Of a DNA stretch of 10,039 nucleotides, positions 6,140 to 10,039 are shown piece by piece. The position numbers and the translations under genes were made by a program. The stretch is from Clostridiales bacterium (GTDB lineage: Bacteria > Bacillota > Clostridia > Oscillospirales > Acutalibacteraceae), in the NCBI GenBank assembly GCA_019416395.1, contig DXXH01000013.1:6328-16366 (forward strand). Reading direction: 5' to 3'. The notes under the pieces were generated by a model. It was not told where the DNA came from. It saw only the letters and a program-made list of their open reading frames with translations, and searched no databases. Numbering within the stretch: the stretch's first letter is position 1; the number at the start of each line of letters is the position of its first letter.

Positions 6140-7041
6140 CCTTTGTTTTCGCGGGCCAGGGAGCCCAGTACAGCGGAATGGGCCAGTCCCTGTGTGACGC
6201 AAGCCCCGCAGCCAAGGCCGTGTTTGACACAGCCGACAAGCTGCGTCCCGGTACTTCCCAGCAGTGCTTTACCGGCACGGCGGAAGAGCTTTCCATCACC
6301 AAGAACACCCAGCCCTGCCTGTACTGCGTGGACTTGGCGGCCGCCAAAGCCTTGGAAGAGGCTGGGGTGAAGCCGGACTATGTGGCGGGCTTTTCCCTGG
6401 GGGAAATCGCCGCCCTGACCTATGCCGGGGTATTTTCGGAAGAGCAGGGATTCTCCTTTGTGTGCGAGCGTGCCCAGGCCATGCAGAAGGCCGGGGAAGA
6501 AAATCCCGGAGCCATGGCGGCGGTGCTCAAGCTGAAAAACCAGCAGGTGGAAGAGCTGTGCGCCGGGTTTGAGAAGGTGTGGCCTGTGAACTACAACTGC
6601 CCCGGGCAGCTGGTGGTGGCCGGGGAGAAATCCCAGATCGGAGAATTCTGCCAAAAGGTGGGAGAAGCCGGCGGAAAGGCCGTGCCTCTGGCGGTCAGCG
6701 GCGGGTTCCATTCCCCCTTTATGGAAAGCGCTTCCCAGAAGCTGGCGGAAGTGCTGGAGCCCATGGAGCTCTCTCAGGCCAAGGTGCCGGTGTACGCCAA
6801 CTACACCGCCCAGCCCTATGGGGACAACGCCAAAGAGCTGATCACCCAGCAGGTGAAGAACCCGGTGCGCTGGCAGGAGACGGTGGAAACGCTCCATGAT
6901 CTGGGGGTGGACACCTTCATCGAGTGCGGTCCCGGGAAGACCCTGTGCGGGCTGATCCGCAAGACGGTCAAGGGCGTCAAAGCGGTGAACGTCCAGGACG
7001 AGGAAAGCCTGAAAGCCGCCTTGGAAGCCTTGAAGGGCTGA
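6127..7041 (+). CDS. fabD: Malonyl-CoA:ACP transacylase FabD
   Basis: Moves malonyl from CoA to the phosphopantetheine of ACP, supplying the extender unit for FabH and FabF. The protein is 304 aa, the normal length. The oxyanion motif GQGAQ (10-14) is followed by the nucleophile S90 in GFSLGE, R115 in CERAQAM and catalytic H195 in SGGFHSPFM. The PVRW motif (246-249) and IECGPGKTL (265-273) complete the family pattern. The usual GHSLGE has Phe in place of His here, a variation I believe is common in Firmicutes. ATG at 6127 lies inside the 3' end of fabK, with AAAGGAG (6113-6119) 7 bases upstream. A 185-base gap follows before fabG, starting with the 11-base palindrome CGCCTGAGGCG two bases after the coding end. 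Confidence 0.96.
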   Translation: MGKIAFVFAGQGAQYSGMGQSLCDASPAAKAVFDTADKLRPGTSQQCFTGTAEELSITKNTQPCLYCVDLAAAKALEEAGVKPDYVAGFSLGEIAALTYAGVFSEEQGFSFVCERAQAMQKAGEENPGAMAAVLKLKNQQVEELCAGFEKVWPVNYNCPGQLVVAGEKSQIGEFCQKVGEAGGKAVPLAVSGGFHSPFMESASQKLAEVLEPMELSQAKVPVYANYTAQPYGDNAKELITQQVKNPVRWQETVETLHDLGVDTFIECGPGKTLCGLIRKTVKGVKAVNVQDEESLKAALEALKG

Positions 7042-7226
7042 GCGCCTGAGGCGGAGATCGTCTTTCGCGGACCTTGATCGAGAGTCTTACACAAAATGGG
7101 AAAACCCCCGGCGCGAAGTCCGGCCAAGGGGCGGGAGCCTTTCCGGCGGGGAGAAGATACACAGACTAAAACCAAAGAAGGAAGCCGTCCTGAAAAGGGA
7201 AAAGGGACGGACAGGAGGTCAGACAT

Positions 7227-7964
7227 ATGAAGCTGGAAGGAAAGATCGCGTTGGTGACTGGCGCTTCCCAGGGTCTGGGCAAGGCCATCGCCTTGAAGCT
7301 GGCGGCAAACGGCGCCGATGTGGCAGTGATCTACGTAGGGCCGGAGGAGCCCGCTGTGGAAACCTGCAAGGAAATTGAGGCCATGGGCCGCCGGGCAGTG
7401 AGCTACCTGTGCGACGTGCGGGACGAGAAGGCCGTGGAAGAAACCGTGGAAGCGGTGAAGAAAGACCTGGGGAAAGTGGATATCCTGGTGAACAACGCCG
7501 GTGTCACCCGGGACGGCCTGATGGTGACCATGAAGGACGCGGACTACGACATGGTGCTGGACATCAACCTGAAAGGCGCGTTCCACATGATCCGGGCCTG
7601 CTACCGGGATTTCATGCGGAAAAAGTACGGCAAGATCATCAACATCAGCTCCATCGCCGGTTTGGTGGGCAACGTGGGCCAGGTGAACTACGCCGCATCC
7701 AAGGCCGGCCTGATCGGCATGTCCAAGTCGGTGGCCAAGGAGCTGGGCAGCCGCGGGGTGTGCTGCAACTGCATCGCTCCCGGCTTTATCGAGACTGCCA
7801 TGACCAAGGATATCAAAGAGGATAACCCCTTGCTGGTGCAGGTTCCCATGCGGAAGATGGGCACTCCTGAGGACGTGGCCAATGTGGCGCTGTTTTTGGC
7901 CTCTCCCGAGTCCGACTACATCACCGGGGAAACCATTCGCGTGGACGGAGGCCTGGCCATATGA
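7227..7964 (+). CDS. fabG: 3-oxoacyl-ACP reductase FabG
   Basis: Reduces 3-ketoacyl-ACP to (R)-3-hydroxyacyl-ACP with NADPH, the first reduction of each round. The protein is 245 aa, a classical SDR. It has cofactor motif TGASQGLG (11-18), NNAG (89-92) followed by the FabG-typical VTRDGLMVTM, the full catalytic tetrad N114 (DINLKG), S142, Y155 and K159, and the C-terminus RVDGGLAI. The intact Asn and the fab operon position make this the true FabG, unlike the SDR at 3160. ATG at 7227 has a perfect AGGAGG (7213-7218) 8 bases upstream. The stop overlaps the fabF start (ATGA). The 185-base gap before it contains possible weak hairpins, such as CCGTCC (7185-7190) with GGACGG (7205-7210), just before the ribosome binding site. 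Confidence 0.96.
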   Translation: MKLEGKIALVTGASQGLGKAIALKLAANGADVAVIYVGPEEPAVETCKEIEAMGRRAVSYLCDVRDEKAVEETVEAVKKDLGKVDILVNNAGVTRDGLMVTMKDADYDMVLDINLKGAFHMIRACYRDFMRKKYGKIINISSIAGLVGNVGQVNYAASKAGLIGMSKSVAKELGSRGVCCNCIAPGFIETAMTKDIKEDNPLLVQVPMRKMGTPEDVANVALFLASPESDYITGETIRVDGGLAI

Positions 7965-9193
7965 GAAGAGTGGTAATCACCGGCATGGGCTGCGTCACCC
8001 CCATTGGCAACGACGTGCCCACTTTTTGGGACAGCCTGAAAAAAGGCAAATGCGGTATCGGACCCATCACCCATTTTGACACCACCGACTACAAAGCCAA
8101 GGTGGCCGGTGAGGTGAAGGACTTCGATCCCCTGCAATATATGGAGAAATCCGACCTGCGCAAGTACGACCTGTTTTGCCAGTACGCCATGGCGGCGGCT
8201 ACCCAGGCCGTGGAAGAAAGCGGCATCAAAGGCACCCTGCCCCCCCAGCGGATCGGCACCTACGTGGGTTCCGGCATCGGCGGCATGAGCACCTTCGCCG
8301 AGGAGCAGAAGATCCTCATGGAAAAAGGCCCCCGGCGCGTATCGCCTTTCTTTGTCCCCGGCATGATTATCAACATGGCCGGCGGGCTGATCGCCATCAA
8401 ATACGATTTCCAGGGAGCTTCCATTCCCATTGTCACCGCTTGCGCCACCGGCAATAATGCCATTGGCGAGGCGTACCGGGCAGTCAAGCACGGCTATCTG
8501 GACGCTGTGCTCACCGGCGGCGCGGAAGCGGCCATTATTCCCATCGGTGTGGCGGGCTTCTCCAACATGAAAGCTTTGTCCACCTGTGAGGATCCAGCCG
8601 CCGCCTGCACTCCCTTTGACGCCCGCCGCAGCGGATTCGTCATGGGCGAGGGCGCCGGAGCCCTGGTGTTGGAGGAATACGAGCACGCCAAAGCCCGTGG
8701 GGCCAAGATTTACGGTGAGCTGTGCGGCTATGGGGTCACCTGTGACGCCCACCACATCACCGCCCCCCATCCGGAAGGACTGGGCGGCGCGGCGGCACTG
8801 ACCATGGCCTTGGAAGAGGCCGGCGGATGCCAGGATCCCTCGAAGCTGTACATAAACGCCCACGGCACCAGTACGCCGCTGAACGACGCCTGCGAGACAA
8901 AGGCCATCAAGAAGGCTTTGGGAGAAGAGGCCGCCCGCAAGTGCATGATCTCCTCTACCAAGTCCATGACGGGCCATATGCTGGGCGCCGCAGGAGCGGT
9001 GGAAGCCATCGCCAGTGTGCTGGCAGTGAAAGAGGGGATCGTGCCCCCCACCATCGGCTATCAGGAGCCCGATCCGGAGTGCGACCTGGATTACGTGCCC
9101 AATCAGGCCCGTGAGGCTCAGGTGGACCTGGCGCTGTCCGCGTCCCTGGGCTTTGGCGGCCACAACGCCTATCTTGCTTTCCGGAGGGTTTAA
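7961..9193 (+). CDS. fabF: Beta-ketoacyl-ACP synthase II FabF
   Basis: Elongating condensing enzyme: joins acyl-ACP with malonyl-ACP, releasing CO2. The protein is 410 aa, matching FabF length. The Cys-His-His catalytic set is intact: C161 in VTACATGNN, H301 in INAHGTSTPLND and H339 in STKSMTGHMLGAAG, with the supporting K334. The GFGGHN end motif (397-402) is also present. FabF rather than FabB is supported by length and by the Firmicutes gene order. It starts on the ATGA overlap with fabG, and GGAGG (7947-7951) inside fabG serves as its ribosome binding site. accB follows after 3 bases. No chain-length-factor or polyketide-type changes are seen; the active-site residues are those of a working synthase. 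Confidence 0.97.
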   Translation: MRRVVITGMGCVTPIGNDVPTFWDSLKKGKCGIGPITHFDTTDYKAKVAGEVKDFDPLQYMEKSDLRKYDLFCQYAMAAATQAVEESGIKGTLPPQRIGTYVGSGIGGMSTFAEEQKILMEKGPRRVSPFFVPGMIINMAGGLIAIKYDFQGASIPIVTACATGNNAIGEAYRAVKHGYLDAVLTGGAEAAIIPIGVAGFSNMKALSTCEDPAAACTPFDARRSGFVMGEGAGALVLEEYEHAKARGAKIYGELCGYGVTCDAHHITAPHPEGLGGAAALTMALEEAGGCQDPSKLYINAHGTSTPLNDACETKAIKKALGEEAARKCMISSTKSMTGHMLGAAGAVEAIASVLAVKEGIVPPTIGYQEPDPECDLDYVPNQAREAQVDLALSASLGFGGHNAYLAFRRV

Positions 9194-9196
9194 GCT

Positions 9197-9655
9197 ATGG
9201 ATATAAAGAAGATCGAGAGCCTGGCCAGATTGATGCAGGAAACGGGCCTTACCGGCTTGGAGCTGGTGGAGAGCGGCGTGGAGCTGCGTCTGGAACGCCA
9301 GCAGGAAGTGGTCACCGTGGCTCAGGCGGCTCCGGTGCTGCCGGTAGCGGCCTCTGGGGCCGCTGGAGCTGGGGCGGAAGCCTTGGGCGTTGCCCATGAG
9401 CAGGCCGCCCCCCAGAAGGAAGGCACCCTGGTGCTGTCCCCCACTGTGGGCGTGTTTTACGCCTCTCCTTCCCCCGATGCCCGTCCCTTTGTGGAAGTGG
9501 GCGACCAGGTGAAGAAGGGCGACACCCTGTGCATTATTGAGGCCATGAAGCTGATGAACGAGATCCCCGCCGAGGTGGACGGCACAGTGGCGGAAATCTG
9601 CGTGGGCAATGGCCAGGTGGTGGAGTATAACCAGCCCCTGTTCCGAATTGTCTAA
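9197..9655 (+). CDS. accB: Biotin carboxyl carrier protein of acetyl-CoA carboxylase
   Basis: Carries the biotin that moves CO2 from biotin carboxylase (AccC) to the carboxyltransferase (AccA/D) to make malonyl-CoA. The protein is 152 aa, typical of BCCP. The N-terminal part (1-36) is the usual helical/strand segment, followed by an Ala/Pro-rich flexible linker (about 38-74). The biotinyl domain (about 77-152) contains EAMKLMNEI with biotin-accepting K118, plus SPTVGVFYASPSPDA, a BCCP hallmark. Start ATG lies 3 bases after the fabF stop, with GGAGGG (9183-9188) 8 bases upstream. It is the last gene seen in the operon. In many Firmicutes fabZ, accC, accD and accA follow; here 384 bases of repeat-bearing non-coding DNA follow instead, up to the window edge. 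Confidence 0.97.
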   Translation: MDIKKIESLARLMQETGLTGLELVESGVELRLERQQEVVTVAQAAPVLPVAASGAAGAGAEALGVAHEQAAPQKEGTLVLSPTVGVFYASPSPDARPFVEVGDQVKKGDTLCIIEAMKLMNEIPAEVDGTVAEICVGNGQVVEYNQPLFRIV

Positions 9656-9724
9656 CGGGGTTGCACCCCCGGCGAGTCGCGCATGGGGGCGGCGGCTGAA
9701 TGCCGCGCCTGCGTAGGACGATAG

Positions 9725-9809
9725 CTCGCGTCCGCGCCGGTAGTCTTCGCGGAAGGCGAAAAAACCAACGCGAAGCGCGTAAAAGTTTTTGGGGCGCCTT
9801 TTTTCAAAA
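9725..9809. repeat. 85-base direct repeat, copy 1
   Basis: Matches 9955-10039 at a 230-base offset with 5 mismatches in 85. The last 55 bases (9755-9809) are identical. Inside it CTTCGCG (9745-9751) pairs with CGCGAAG (9769-9775), and ACGCG (9768-9772) alternatively pairs with CGCGT (9776-9780). The copy ends in a T-rich arm of a larger palindrome. It does not look coding. It is probably a family of interspersed or tandem repeats in this genome. Confidence 0.9.
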
Positions 9810-9815
9810 AGGCGC
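9794..9815. repeat. Perfect 10-bp inverted repeat at the end of repeat copy 1
   Basis: GCGCCTTTTT (9794-9803) and AAAAAGGCGC (9806-9815) are exact reverse complements separated by two bases. Fully symmetrical, it could act as a bidirectional terminator-like hairpin after accB, though there is no T-run outside the stem. The second copy is cut by the window edge. Confidence 0.8.
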
Positions 9816-9850
9816 GGCCTTAAATCCGTCGGAGACGGTAAAGCAAAGCA

Positions 9851-9893
9851 GGAAAACAGCCGCACGCGCCCGAAGGGCGATAGGCCGTTTTCC
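9851..9893. repeat. Large imperfect inverted repeat between the repeat copies
   Basis: GGAAAAC (9851-9857) pairs with GTTTTCC (9887-9893), GCC (9859-9861) with GGC (9883-9885), and an inner CGCCC (9867-9871) with GGGCG (9875-9879) over a GAA loop. That is 15 base pairs in 43 bases. A smaller hairpin, CCGTC-GGA-GACGG (9826-9838), lies just before it. It may be RNA structure or part of a mobile-repeat body. Confidence 0.65.
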
Positions 9894-9954
9894 GGACGGT
9901 CAGCACGGACCAGACCTGGAAGAGCCAATCCAGGGTTCAGGGCACGTGGGCTGG

Positions 9955-10039
9955 CTCGTATCCGCGCCGTTAGCCTTCGCGGACGGCGAAAAAACCAACG
10001 CGAAGCGCGTAAAAGTTTTTGGGGCGCCTTTTTTCAAAA
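9955..10039. repeat. 85-base direct repeat, copy 2 (cut by the window edge)
   Basis: Second copy of 9725-9809, running to the end of the window, so its full length is unknown. Compared with copy 1 it has a longer inner stem: CGCCGT (9965-9970) pairs with ACGGCG (9983-9988), where copy 1 has only four pairs. Two of the five differences fall in this stem. Confidence 0.88.

Larger units (their letters stand above)
9656..10039. other. Gene-free structured region after accB
   Basis: These 384 bases contain no convincing gene on either strand. They start with short dyads (CCCCC 9666-9670 with GGGGG 9685-9689; GCGGC 9692-9696 with GCCGC 9702-9706). Then come the first 85-base repeat, the 10-bp palindrome, two more hairpins and the second repeat copy. 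A minus-strand reading frame crosses the region, but it is antisense to fabF and accB and only translates the repeat. There is no sign of fabZ or accC before the edge. Confidence 0.75.

Noticed and set aside
5192..6202. A 336-codon minus-strand open frame opposite fabK
   Set aside because: His/Gly-rich composition is typical of an antisense frame, and it covers a gene with all FabK motifs.
9663..9710. tRNA-like or rho-independent terminator directly after accB
   Set aside because: Only 5-bp dyads without a T-run or cloverleaf arms are present.
7916..9928. A 670-codon minus-strand open frame across fabF and accB
   Set aside because: It is fully antisense to two clear genes and is explained by GC-rich codon bias. 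Its first part only translates the terminal repeat, and it has no recognisable domain.

Overview
The window looks like a chromosomal segment from a GC-rich, low-copy-housekeeping region of a clostridial Firmicute, most likely in the Oscillospirales (the order of Flavonifractor, Oscillibacter and Pseudoflavonifractor). This rests on the FabK-type enoyl-ACP reductase, the Firmicutes-style order fabH-fabK-fabD-fabG-fabF-accB, strong AGGAGG-like ribosome binding sites in front of nearly every gene, and high-GC codon use. The genus is an inference and was not tested by comparison.

Left part (1-2416), minus strand: a VCBS/FG-GAP-like calcium-motif lipoprotein (2223 to 853) is followed 65 bases later by an OmpR/PhoB-family response regulator (787 to 83). 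A partner histidine kinase would be expected beyond the left edge. The lipoprotein starts from a TGCTATAAT extended -10 promoter and has a 12-bp hairpin in its leader.

Middle (2365-3885), plus strand: a divergent promoter drives rsmE (16S rRNA m3U1498 methyltransferase). A short-chain dehydrogenase overlaps rsmE by 4 bases and resembles the YmfI-type EF-P 5-aminopentanone reductases. It has Asp where most SDRs have the catalytic Asn.

Right part (3886-9655), plus strand: the type II fatty-acid synthesis operon. A TTGACA-N17-TAAAAT promoter, preceded directly by five G-runs, reads into fabH, fabK, fabD, fabG, fabF and accB. AccB belongs to acetyl-CoA carboxylase, whose product malonyl-CoA is loaded on ACP by FabD. 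FabH starts chains and FabF elongates them. FabG does the first reduction and FabK the last. The dehydratase (fabZ), the other carboxylase subunits (accC/D/A) and the ACP gene are not in the window. ACP is missing from the fabH-fabK gap where many Firmicutes carry it.

End (9656-10039): no gene. It holds two copies of an 85-base repeat 230 bases apart, with several inverted repeats, placed where fabZ/accC would often follow.

Overall this is mainly a conserved housekeeping region. I do not see an undescribed system. The points worth a second look are the G-rich promoter, the structured repeat island, the missing ACP gene, the lipoprotein leader hairpin and the variant SDR.
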